Positions 1 to 10,729 of a stretch of DNA of 64,000 bases are shown in pieces. Source of the DNA: Limnanthes douglasii subsp. nivea (lineage: Eukaryota > Streptophyta > Magnoliopsida > Brassicales > Limnanthaceae); assembly GCA_036936605.1 (NCBI GenBank), contig JAUPFV010000001.1, forward strand, positions 245,518,925 through 245,582,924. The letters are read 5' to 3'. The notes under the pieces were generated by a model, which ran no database searches, was not told where the DNA came from, and saw only the letters and a list, made by a program, of their open reading frames with translations. The stretch's first letter is position 1. Each line of letters starts with the position of its first letter. Made by a program: the position numbers and the translations under genes.

Positions 1-900
1 GTGTGTGACAATTTTTGTAACAGATGAATGTCATATAGTCATAAGAACACGTGTCCATGGAGCTAAGGCTAAATATTAGTATAAATATGACTTTATATCT
101 CATCGGTAAAAGATTCCTCTTTTTTATATTGAGAGAAATCGTTAAGATAAATTTAGTACTATGTTTAGGATTTTCCTTAATGTCTTTAGAACTATTAGTG
201 AAAATATTTTGCAACAAATTGTTTTAGTTCACTCAGACAAATTTTAAGATAATAAAATGATTCAACGGAATCTAGATGGATCGAGCGTTGTATTACGGGT
301 ACGTGAAAGTGAAGGAATACAAAAAGCTTTTACGGTATATTCTCTAATATTTGTGATTTAAACAATATCAACTGGTGTTGGCCCATCCAATGTTTCTTTG
401 CTTAATCACAAAGTTAAAGAAATAATAAGTATGTATGTCAACCTAGTAAATATTCAACAAAGACTATTGTCACAAGTTTAGTAAACTGTGAGTGGTTCGG
501 GATCATCTCGTCAAAGTTTTCATACGGTTGAATGTGATGTTGTAAATCTCTTTGTCATTAATGTTATAAAAATGAAAATGAATTATTTAAAAGAAAAAAT
601 ATATAGTTTTAATATTTTAGAAAGTCAAAGATATGAAGAAGTATGTGTTACATTTGAGCAATTATCTACGACTTTACAATTTCTAACCTAAAAAGTTAAC
701 AAGAAGAGAAAATGAAGACAATGTAGTTGTTCAGAGAGATATTAATAAAAGAAAAAATAAATATAATTAAAATGACAAACGTTCAAATAATTAAATGACT
801 TGGAAAGGAAAAGCAAAAAAAATGATAGATGGATTATAGGAAGCTTTTAAAATACCAAAGTTAGATATGTATACGTTAACACAATATATTTTATCTCAAT
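1..900. other. Left flank, no supported gene
   Basis: AT-rich sequence with frequent stops in all frames. A 67-codon frame at 488-691 starts with GTG and resembles nothing I recognise. The stretch probably contains decayed 5' sequence of the Ty3/gypsy element that follows, but I could not find an LTR or primer-binding site. Confidence 0.4.
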
Positions 901-1400
901 AAAAAAGATGGATAATTTCTAAAGAAATTTAATCCTTATATGATGGATAAATATGATGGAACTAAAGATCCTGAATATAATTTTAAACAATTTAGAAATA
1001 CAATGTTTGGATTTAATCTTGATGATACTCTTTTTTGTAGAGCATTTTCTATCACTTTGGAGGTACTTGGTTTAATAATATTCATTCTAAATCTATTTAT
1101 ATCTTTAAACAATTACTGACTTCTTTTACAAAATTGGACACAAATAAATAAAGAAATAATAAGATTCTATAATAATTTTGTATCAAAATCGGGGTGAATC
1201 GTTAAGAAATCATCTACAAAATAAAATTAAGAGACGAATAGTTTGGATGGATATGTAAAAGGAATATTTCTTACAATATTTAAAAGAGATCTAGGTGATA
1301 GTATGATAAAAAAATTTGAGAATGTCTAAGATGTTTATTAAATGGAGGAAACTAGATGATAGGAATTTATACCAATTAAACTACTAGAGGTTAGAAATGT
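900..1400 (+). pseudogene. Ty3/gypsy (Tat-type) gag relic
   Basis: Around 935-1050 the + strand reads MDKYDGTKDPEYNFKQF followed by GFNLDD. This is the typical start of the plant Ty3/gypsy gag (retrotrans_gag) domain, where a KYDG.-DP signature precedes a helical capsid region. Later pieces (SIYIFKQLLTSFTKLDTNK, about 1085-1150) match the middle of the same domain after a change of frame. Stops and frameshifts are frequent, so this is a dead copy. It lies in order upstream of RT and integrase relics on the same strand. Confidence 0.65.
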
Positions 1401-2249
1401 ATGTTAAGAAGCGTAATGATGAACTTAAGTCAAGCGACATCGTGAAGGTGCAACTCATAGGTTGATAGGTAGTAATGAGTTCGTTGAGTTCGTTAAAAAT
1501 AAAAAAATAATTAAAACAAAAATGAGTTGTCAAAGATAGTAATCCAAAAACTGATATATTGATAAACAAAAATAATATACTATATGTGGAGCGAATACTT
1601 TAGCATGAGTGTCTAATAAATGAAGAAAATGCATAGAAAATATTCTGAAATACATCTTATTAATGAATCTTCAATGCATATTATTGGTTGCATAATTTAT
1701 TTTTAAGTTTACTTAACTTTGATGTATAGTTACTTCTCATGAAGATTCTATTTTAATCACACTTAAAATTGTTGGAGTATTTGTTAGAAGAGTTATGATT
1801 TATACACTTACTTTGGCCAATGTGTTGATTTGAAGTAGTTATGATAAGATGATTGGTGTAACGTCATAAATACCAATTGTATATGTGTAGTAGAGTTTCT
1901 AGTGATTGTAGGACAATGAACAACAACGGAAATGGTTAATATATTCTTGACGGTGGTTGACGCACCTAGTTTGTATAATGTTATATAGGGTCGTCGTTGG
2001 TTTTATAAAATGGAAGATGTTACTTCATCTTAGCATCCGTGTGTAAACTATTTTGTACAAGGTCATATTGATGTGATAGATGAATTTAAAAAATGTCAAA
2101 GTTGTGTTGTGTAGTTTCTCTTTCCTCAAGTAATATAATTGCATAACAATTACATAACCCACTAAAGGATGAGGAGTTAATATAACATAAAAACTCATTA
2201 ATATAAATGAATCAATAAGGTATTGATGACCCAAGAGAAGCGTTACGAT

Positions 2250-3560
2250 TACTTGAACCTTTAGATGAAAAGTTAATATGGAAATTGGAAATGGTAAAGT
2301 AGTGTTGATTGGAAGTCATTTAAGTCAAAAAATTAAATAAAATTTGATTGAGTGTCTAAATTTGGATATGAATATTTTTTTCTTGGAGTATAATTGATGT
2401 TACATGTGTGAGTAAGTCGGTGATCTATCACAAGCTAACTATTGATACCAGGTTGAGACTGATATGGCAAACAGAATGGCATTTTCTATAGAAAACGTTG
2501 ATGTAATTTTAAAAGAGTTGGAAACATTGCTTAAAATTGGACACATAAGAGAATCTAAGTACCCAACTTGGGTGGAAAATCCGGTATTAGTAAAAAAATG
2601 GAGAATGAAGAATGTGCGTTGACTTTTTATACAATCTACTGATTTAAACTGAGCTAGTCCAAATGACAATTTTCCTCTACCTCGTATTGATAAAATAATG
2701 GATACAACAAGACGATATGAAATATTATCTTTCATGGATTCTTATTCATGGTATAAGTAGATGAAAGGAATCTAAATAACGAATATAGTTAACTTTTATG
2801 ATGGTACATGGAGTATAATGTTATAAAGTAATTTATTTTGGGTTAAAGAATGATTAGACAACTTATCAGAGGCTTTTTAAATATTTTTTTACCAATCAAT
2901 CAGGTAAAAAATTGGAAACGTACATTGATGATATGATTGTGAAAAATAATGATGAGGCAATGTAAATTGTGGCAGTATCCAAAACTTTAGATAATCTAAG
3001 GAAATTCAGTTTAAAGTTGAATCTTTTGAAGTGTTATTTTAGTGACAAGTTTGTATATATTTGGGTTATGTGGTTAGGAAAAAAGGTATTCAGGAAGATC
3101 TGGTACATTTAAAATTTGTATTGACAATTACTCCACCAAAATCTATTAAAGAAGTGCAAAAATTAACGGGTCATCTTATAGTTTTGTCTAGATTTATATC
3201 TAGAACTTCAAATAAAAGCCATCCATTTTGTTAAATATTAAAAGCGGGAAAATTATTTAAGTGGAATGTTGAGTGTGTTAATGCTTTTGACGATCTAAAA
3301 AAATATTTTACATTTATAAAAAATCATATCAACATCTTTAGTGGGTGGACTTTTATTTTTATATTTTCCAGTGTTGGTACTTGTACGAGAAGATCGTGGG
3401 GTTCAACGACCAATTTATTATGAGAGTATTTGTTTGGTGGATACTAAAACAAGGTATATTGATTTGGAAAAATTAGATTTTGGCTTGGTAGTTGCTACAA
3501 GAAAGATAAGACAATATTTCAAAGTCATATTATAGTTGTACACCTTATTTTCCTTTGAAT
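2250..3560 (+). pseudogene. Ty3/gypsy reverse transcriptase and RNase H relic
   Basis: Broken pieces of a plant Ty3/gypsy polymerase are visible in order. A pre-RT segment (ELETLLKIGHIRES-like) lies near 2515-2560. The RMCVDF palm strand is near 2610, LPRIDKIMD near 2682, and the metal-binding YIDDMIVKN near 2921-2950 (the YxDD box). GYVVRKKGIQED follows near 3065, then RNase H-type pieces (PIYYES, DLEKLDFGLVVATRKIRQYF, about 3410-3520). Stops and frameshifts interrupt the frame throughout, so no active enzyme is encoded. The signatures resemble the Tat/Ogre/Retand branch. Confidence 0.75.
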
Positions 3561-3769
3561 AATGTTTTCCAGAAGCTACATATATTAGGGTGAGTAACAA
3601 GATGGTCTGCTGAGATAGGTGAATATGATATAAAATATGAACCAACAGTGATAATAAAAGGACATACAATAACAGATATTATAAATGAATTCAAAAAAGA
3701 AAAGATGGGTAGAACAGTGAGAAGTTGAGTGAAGATATATTTTGGAATACATAGTGGGTTGTACGAACT

Positions 3770-4000
3770 AGTAAAGGTTCAAGTTTGAATGGTGTTGGTG
3801 GTGATATAGTTTTAATTACTCTGTTTGTCGATAAATTTAGACAATTTATTAAGTTTGTTCTTGAAACTGCAAACAGTGAGGCAGAATTCAAGGCAGTTTT
3901 AGAAATAATGAAATTAAGATGTATTTGTGGTGCAGCAGTCCTTCATATAATGTTATGTTCAATTAGTGGTAAATAAAATACAAGGATTGTATGAAGAAAA
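3770..4000 (+). pseudogene. Second, archaeal-type RNase H relic (Tat-lineage signature)
   Basis: The frame at 3785-3976 reads GVGGDIVLITLFVDKF, then VLETANSEAEFKAVLEIMKL. It matches the extra RNase H of Tat-lineage Ty3/gypsy elements, where GAG.-VL.SP is followed by FxATNNEAEYEALL. It sits between the ordinary RNase H and the integrase, the expected place for the second RNase H. The core is open for 63 codons, but flanking sequence is broken. The lineage call rests on this domain plus the antisense ORF downstream. Confidence 0.6.
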
Positions 4001-4229
4001 ATAGGACAATATGAAACAATATTTTTGAATATGGTAAAAAAAATTGAAGAAAACTGTGAGAGAGTAATATTTGAACAAGTACATCGGTTAGAAAATTTAG
4101 TTCAAACGTTTTTGCAAATTTTGGTTGTTTTGAAGATATTACAATGGTCTATTGCAAGAAAATTCATCTCAATATAAAAAAGGAAAGAGATAGAAGTGCT
4201 ATATGTGGATATTATTGATGATTGATGTC

Positions 4230-5470
4230 AATAGTACATAAAATATTTCAAAAAGAAAATATTAACCCAAAGAAAGGTTAGAGCAATGGCATTAAAAATG
4301 AGAGTGACAAATTATGTATTGTTTGACGGGGCATTATATAGAAAACGGTTAACACAACACTTTTAAAAAAATCTAAGAAAATATGAAACTTTGTTGATTT
4401 TGACGAATTTACATGAATGGGTAGCTGGAGCGCATGGGGGATATACCTTGGTTTGATTAGAAGCTCTTGATTGGCAGGATTTTAAAGTCTCACATTGGCG
4501 AATGATGTTAAAATTTTAGTCAAACATTGTGATCGATATCAAAGATTTTTTAGCATGAGTTATCTTTTAAGTGAAAATATGCAATCGAATCTTGTTGCTT
4601 GTCTGTTTGATAGATGTATAATAGATTTGGTAGAACCATTACCAGTGGTAACATGACAAAGTCAAATTTTATTATCATTGCAATAAATTATTTTACCAAG
4701 TGGGTAGAGGCAAAGTTGTTAATGAGAACTCATTTTAAGTAAGTGTGATTTTTTGCAAGAATATATTTTAAGTCAATTTCAGATTCCTAGATTACTAATG
4801 AGAGATAATGGACTATAATTTAAAAATAAAATAGTTAAAGATATTCTTTCAAAAGTACGGACCTAAACAACAATCTTTTACCTTGTATTACCCTCAATCT
4901 AAAGGTCATGTAAAGGTGACTAACAAAACCATTTTAAGTAGTATAAAATGGAACCTTTAAGTAAATAAGGGAAAATGGTATGATTTTTTACAAATGTAAA
5001 GTACTATGGCCTTATAAGACGACCCCTAGAACAACTACAAGAGAAACACCTTTTGGTTTGGTATATGGGATGGAAGTTGTGATTCTAGTTGAAATTTTGA
5101 TACACAATCAGAAGATTCATTATTATTCATCAAAGAAAAATTACAAGGATAAGTAGTTGGTTGTTGATTTAATTGAGGAATGAAGGGAGCAATATCAATT
5201 TAGAGATAAGCACTATTATGGGTTGATGAGAAGTAGATATAATTGAAAACTTAAGACAAGAAGGTTTCAACAAGGGCATTTTGTTATGCGCAAAGTAATT
5301 CATGGAACGAATAATAATAAAAGTTGGAAAGTTGGCACCTAAATCGGATGGTCTATTGAGAATAGTATTTAAAGAAAACCACAGAGCATATAGATTGGTT
5401 GACTTAGAAAAACAATTATTCAAAACATATTAATTGTTCAGCATTCAAAAAATTATTGTTCGCCATTGTA
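4230..5470 (+). pseudogene. Ty3/gypsy integrase relic
   Basis: The H2C2 zinc-binding region is recognisable at about 4320-4450 (LYRKRL, then LHEWVAGAHGGYTL). The catalytic-core entry IIDLVEPLPVVT lies at about 4618-4650, the LLMRDNG segment holding the second catalytic Asp near 4795, and a YYPQSKGHV segment near 4890. The C-terminal tail VGKLAPKSDGLLRIV followed by HRAYRLVDLE lies at 5320-5410. Several frame changes and stops make this a dead copy. It is followed by tandem repeats and an antisense ORF, the usual 3' layout of Tat-type elements. Confidence 0.75.
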
Positions 5471-5925
5471 AGTGATACTGTTATGTTCTTTTTCCCTTTT
5501 GGTAGTGCGAAAAGATTTTTAACTAGACATCATCAAAGCCAGTTTCTAATGAAATGTGTTGTCATTCAAAATATGATGTATAGTATCAATAAATAAATCA
5601 AAATTAAAAATTATTAAGATGTTTCATGACATGTTCGTCAAATTATGATTTAGGTAAATTATTAGCATATATAAAAAATTGTTTAGACGATGTGATTATT
5701 AAATCTTTCACCTATATAATATAATGGTGAGAGATAAATAAAAATATAAAAAATGGATTAATCAAATATAGGCATAAATTCTGATAAAATTATTAGATAA
5801 CATGATAAATAAATATACAAATTAATATAATACATCAAAATTTTGAATCAGAACGCTATTAGTTAGGTATACTTTAAGCGAAGTAATTATGCTAGAAATT
5901 ACATCAAAGGCTAATAAGCTAATAA
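5470..5925. other. Non-coding 3' region of the gypsy element
   Basis: AT-rich sequence after the integrase relic, without recognisable coding potential. It contains short runs of AAATAAA-like sequence. I see no clear LTR boundary here. Confidence 0.3.
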
Positions 5926-5929
5926 TTCA

Positions 5930-6245
5930 TAAATCAAACATGACTATAAGCCAACTTTGAGATTACACAATTTCACATATTGTGGTTTGATTACTGTATC
6001 AAATCGTAAACATGACTATAAACAAAGATCTTGAGGCCCTACAATTACCCATTTATGTTTTCTATAATATGACATGACTAATATATCAAATCACAAACAT
6101 GACTAAAATCAAAACCCATGAGGTTACGCAATTATCCATATTTTGACTTGTAATCGCGAATATAGATATAAGTCAAACCTTTAAGGCAACATAATTACTC
6201 ATACGGTAGTCAGACTATATGTCAAACATTAATAGCTTTAATCGA
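5930..6245 (+). repeat. Degenerate tandem repeat with AAACATGACTA boxes
   Basis: The motif AAACATGACTATAA recurs (about 5936, 6008, 6092), each time followed by a GAG-GTTAC/CCTACAATTACC-like stretch. This gives three to four diverged units of about 65-90 bp. Short tandem repeats between the integrase and the antisense ORF are common in Tat-type elements, and this block lies exactly there. Confidence 0.5.
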
Positions 6246-6559
6246 GCTATAAAGGCTTTAACATTTTACAAGTATGATGATGGGCTTCATATATATAAAA
6301 TAAATATAATAAAATATTTCAAAATAAGTTATATAACGAAGGATAAAAACTATAAGGAAGGAAATTTAAGCAAAAAATGTTAAATACCTAAAGATAATGG
6401 GATAAAATTTATATCATAAACAAAGATAAACTATATGATATCCTACAAACATCTATAACAGTTCCAAAATTAGAGAAATAATAAAATAATTTGTCAAATG
6501 ATCAGATATAAATTTTTAAAAATATTAATAATGAAAACCAATAATCCTTACTAGTAAAA

Positions 6560-8592
6560 ACTTTTGTATTTTCATCAGCATGAATGATAGTGATTTCTGC
6601 TGGAAAATTGTCATTATTGTTGAAAGAAGAAATTTTAGTTGGATTTTATAGTCAAAGTTCTTAATATTCATATGGTCACGGTCTTCATTCGTTTCTTCAT
6701 CCAGAGGGTTAACATCTTCTTCTGATTTGAACGGTTGTCTTCACTATTGGCATCTAGATAGTCTTCATTAGTGATTGGTGAAGTAGTTTGTATATTAAGA
6801 ATGTTAATATCAGTAGACGATACAAATTTTCTAGCAAAAAGTGTAGAGTATAATAGCTCTAACTATGTGCATTTCTATTAATAAGAATATGGAATCGAGT
6901 TAAATATAAAAGAAATAAAATAAGGTACCTCTAGACAAATTTATTCTTGTTGTTGTAAGATATTAGTATGAGATAAATAGGATTCAAATGATCCAGTTTG
7001 ACATAATACAAGTTGACGACTAAATAGGATATCGTGGTGCAAAGTAGATTGGGACCCAATAACTTCTTTCGGCAAACGAGTAGTCCTGAATGGAATTGAG
7101 GAATTTTTTTATAATAACAACAATGGGGAAATTATTCTTTGCATTTCTAGGTTTTTTAGAGGTAGAGTTTTTTATAAAATGAGGCCGTAATAATTTATTT
7201 CTTTGTAAGAAGAGTGATATTTATTTTTTGGACAAGTGTCAAAGGGATTTTTTACCTTTTATTTTGGTGCAGTCCTGATATTCTTTGATAAAGTTAGGTT
7301 GTTATTTTCAGGTTCTTTCTTATGAGGAACCTACAGAGCCAACCCATTCAAGTCACCAACATCCATTTGGGAAAATAGAGCTTCACTTATATCGTATTTA
7401 GACGATAAATTTCCCTTCATATGATATAGTAAACACTTTTTTATGGCCAGTATCCAGATCATATGAAATTAATTCTTTTAAGCAGTGTGTTATGTTCGGC
7501 TTTCTAACAGTTTTAAAAAGCTCATGATAATATCTTAAGACAAAGTTCATCATAATCAAAGAAGTTAAAGTCTTTGGTAAGACAAAAAATAATTGTGTTG
7601 CAAATATAAATAAAGTTGGTAAATAGTTTAAAGAAAAATAATATCAAATACTTGGAGCTGTGACTTGAAATATTATTTGTCTATCTCACATGTTTGCACC
7701 CAACGTCTTTCAATGAGACCAATTTTTTTGTTTTGATTGGGATTCCCAAGGACCACTTATAAAAAATAAGTTTGTCTTCCAGACATGATTTGAGTTTGGA
7801 AGTTTGACTATACGTTCAAATCGTCCAAGAGCAAAAGATTAAAAAACATTTTTATTAAATTTTTGAATTTTACAATGTGTGAGTATGTATTTAATTTTTA
7901 TTGAGATATCTAAGATATTTGCAGCTACTATAATATTTATTAGGTTTTTCTACCAGTCGGGTGTAAGTTGATGGGCAGTTTCTAACAAATTTTAAAACTC
8001 GGTTACACAAAGCATGGATATGAAGTTTTAAATCCTAATTCAAATTATTGTGAAAAAAAATTGAAATTCATACTCTTTCATATGATGAGGCAGTTCTCCA
8101 TGTTTAGGAAGTCTAATGATGGCGAACTCAGCGATTCCCAGTTGTAATGTATATCTCTTCAAAATCATCTATATATATAATGGGTTTGGACATCGAGGAG
8201 AAAATATTATCTAAAAATAAAGTTTTTCAACTACATAATTAAGAAATATAGTTGTCAAACATTGAATATCAGGTTTATTATAAAACAAAGCGGTAGATGT
8301 GTTAACAACTTCAAGTGGAATAACATCAATAGTTTATTTTGAAAAAAACTAATCTATCTTTTACATTATAGAATAAATATATATTTTTTCTTAGAGATTT
8401 CTAATTCGTATCTGATGAATTTTTTTCAATAGAGGTTGAATCGTGATCAGAAGATTCATTATTACATAAACTTAAACTACAAAAAGATCCACTTCGACAA
8501 TCAGTTAAGGAATTTTATTGGCAAATGCTTTGAGACATGATATATGAGTCTCTAAGTGTTTCTAGTAATTCTCTAATTTTACCACCAACCAT
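6560..8592 (-). pseudogene. Relic antisense ORF of a Tat-type retrotransposon
   Basis: Read on the minus strand, a coding relic starts near 8592 (MVGGKIRELLETLRDSY), then has a Ser/Asp-rich stretch (about 8400-8470). Further on is the motif VWKTNLFFISGPWES at about 7740-7795, and it ends in an acidic tail (SEEDVNPLDEETNEDRD, about 6680-6730). The WK-x-FFF-x-GPW motif and the acidic tail match the extra antisense ORF carried between integrase and 3' LTR by Tat/Grande/Retand-type elements (putative gypsy-type transposon domain). Stops are frequent and no single frame stays open. The assignment is by pattern only and its function in any element is not known. Confidence 0.5.
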
Positions 8593-8740
8593 ACACTAAA
8601 ATATAAACATGTAAATAGTATATATGATAAATGTATCTATTATGAGTCTTGAAGGGTTTATAGTGATTCTTGAACATTACCACAAATCATACACTAGAAT
8701 ATAAGCTGGTAAATAGTAAATATTAAAAATATATATTTTT
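8544..8740. repeat. 98-bp tandem duplication
   Basis: Two diverged copies begin ATGAGTC at 8544 and 8642. Both contain a TTTCTAGT/TTTATAGT block, then ACCACMAAYCATACACTARAAT and a GTAAATAGTA segment. The second copy runs straight into the left arm of the palindrome at 8677. Confidence 0.7.
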
Positions 8741-8788
8741 AATATTTACTATTTACCAGCTTATATTCTAGTGTATGATTTGTGGTAA
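8677..8788. repeat. Perfect 112-bp palindrome without spacer
   Basis: I compared the arms base by base. Position 8732 pairs with 8733 and every pair outward to 8677/8788 is complementary, giving 56-nt arms with no loop. The first mismatch is 8676/8789. The centre is A5(TA)3T5-like. The left arm is the second unit of the local tandem duplication, so the right arm is an inverted copy of it. Transcription would give a perfect hairpin RNA. Confidence 0.95.
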
Positions 8789-8789
8789 A

Positions 8790-10720
8790 ATAAGAGACCA
8801 TGCAAATAAAGAAATATCGTAATTTACGGTTGTAGAGAATTGTGACTGAAGGAAAAAAATATGTAATAAAGAAAAATCATAATTTATTGTTGTAAATGAA
8901 TGATTTAGAAAGATAAAATTTTAGAGATGAAAAGTCTAAGAAATGAATCAAATAAAAAAATTAGGTTTCTATCCATGATAATCTCAACGGTTACATTAAA
9001 ATAAATATTGATCGTTGAAATTTTAACTTCATATGTCATGAGGTATGTAACCGGATAGGCAAAGTACTAAATTTTTAAGTCAATATTTTACGCTTTCCAA
9101 TTTGAAAAGTTAGTTAAAATAGAGGATTATATATAATTTTTTTATATTAATAAATTCTATCTAAAATGACCATTACTTTATCAAGTAGTCATTAAACATA
9201 AAATTTATACTTAAAAACTGTGGAGGATGCCTGATAAAGTCATATTCCTCTATATATTTTATGTCCTTATTGAGTAGGTAAAATTCTATAACTATACAAT
9301 TTGAAAAGAATATAAAAACATATTAATTAGGATAATGATTGAAACACAATGGATTGGAAAGAAAGCAATATGGTTATCAAATTGACGCGTATTGAAAATT
9401 GATGACCTACCTAAAAAAGGACTAGAAGATCAAACTGAACTATAATAAATCAAGAGAGGAAATATGTAAGAAGATAGTGACTCACTGAAGGTAATAGACA
9501 ATCCAAATGCATGGAAGATGAAGAAACTAAAGTAATACAAGTGATTTGACAACCCAAAAACAAAGAAGAAGGAAAACATAATAAGGCATCAACTTATTTG
9601 GAAAACCAAGTTAGATTGATGTAAATATACATAAGAAATACAGGTGATTTAAAGAGAGGAGCTATGTGACTAAAATAATACTCAATAACCTTTTAAGTAT
9701 ATATTCAGTATTACTAGAACACCATATGAACTTAAAGGATAATTCGGTAATATATATAACAACTTTTGTAACTGGTGAATGACATGTAGCCTTAATAATC
9801 ATTGGAAGTACTTTGTTAATGATTTGTCTTAACATTAATTTTTATAGAATTGCACCTATATATTGGAGAGTAACCTCCACAGTCATTTTTTAAAGATGAA
9901 GAAAGAAAGAGACCACTATCGCTGAACAAATTTGATGAGTAAATAGCACATGAAGAGGATTTGATTATGCAAGGAGGTTAGCACTTTGAAAATAAAGTTA
10001 TCCAAATGTATCATTTATACATGGTAGAGTGACCAAATGTACGTACTCGTAAAATAAATGAATAAGTGAGGTTTTTTTTGTATTTGAATCTCTAGAAGGT
10101 CATAACTGACATATTAATTGAGGTGTTGAATGCAATTTATATAATGATGCAGGTACAAAAGCATTTGAGTAATGACACATGACATAATAGTATGTATTGA
10201 GTTAAAACTAAATGCATGTGGTTTTTTTACTTCCTTTCAATGGGTTATTCAACATATGGAAAATCCAAGGTCTCTTCATGTAAGTAAATATCTGACATTG
10301 ATTTATGAAAACATAAAGGGTCAAAATTTCATCACCTGAAAACATAAATATAGTCCACTTGTTTTAATTTCTTTGTACCATATTCTTCTCTATTATCACT
10401 CTTAAATTTATAGTCATGTCTTTTCCCCTCTTTATCTCAAAAAATCATCAATTTTTATTCATTGACCAAATTACCTCCGAATTATATATGTTAAATAACA
10501 TTTTTATGAGAGCATTGTTTAGAAAAATTATACAGAAGGTCGAGTACCATCATAAATGTGGACGACTCTTATAGTTGAAACCTTAATACAAGTGCACCGT
10601 TTAGGGTACCTACATACAAGAAATCAGAAGAAAAAAAAGGAATGAACGTCGTCGTTGTAAAGAAGAAAATAAAAAAAAGGTAGAGGAAAGAGTAGTTAAG
10701 TATGGCATCATTCCTTTTGT
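8790..10720. other. Intergenic, nothing recognised
   Basis: AT-rich sequence with stops in all frames and no protein or RNA gene that I recognise. It could contain the 3' LTR of the first gypsy element, but no matching pair was found by eye. Confidence 0.35.
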
Positions 10721-10729
10721 TGTATCCTT

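Noticed and set aside
2439..2735. 98-codon minus-strand frame
   Set aside because: Opposite to the reverse transcriptase relic on the plus strand; composition has no known domain.
8677..8788. MIRNA gene
   Set aside because: Perfect pairing with no loop is unlike a plant MIRNA precursor; no known miRNA sequence recognised.
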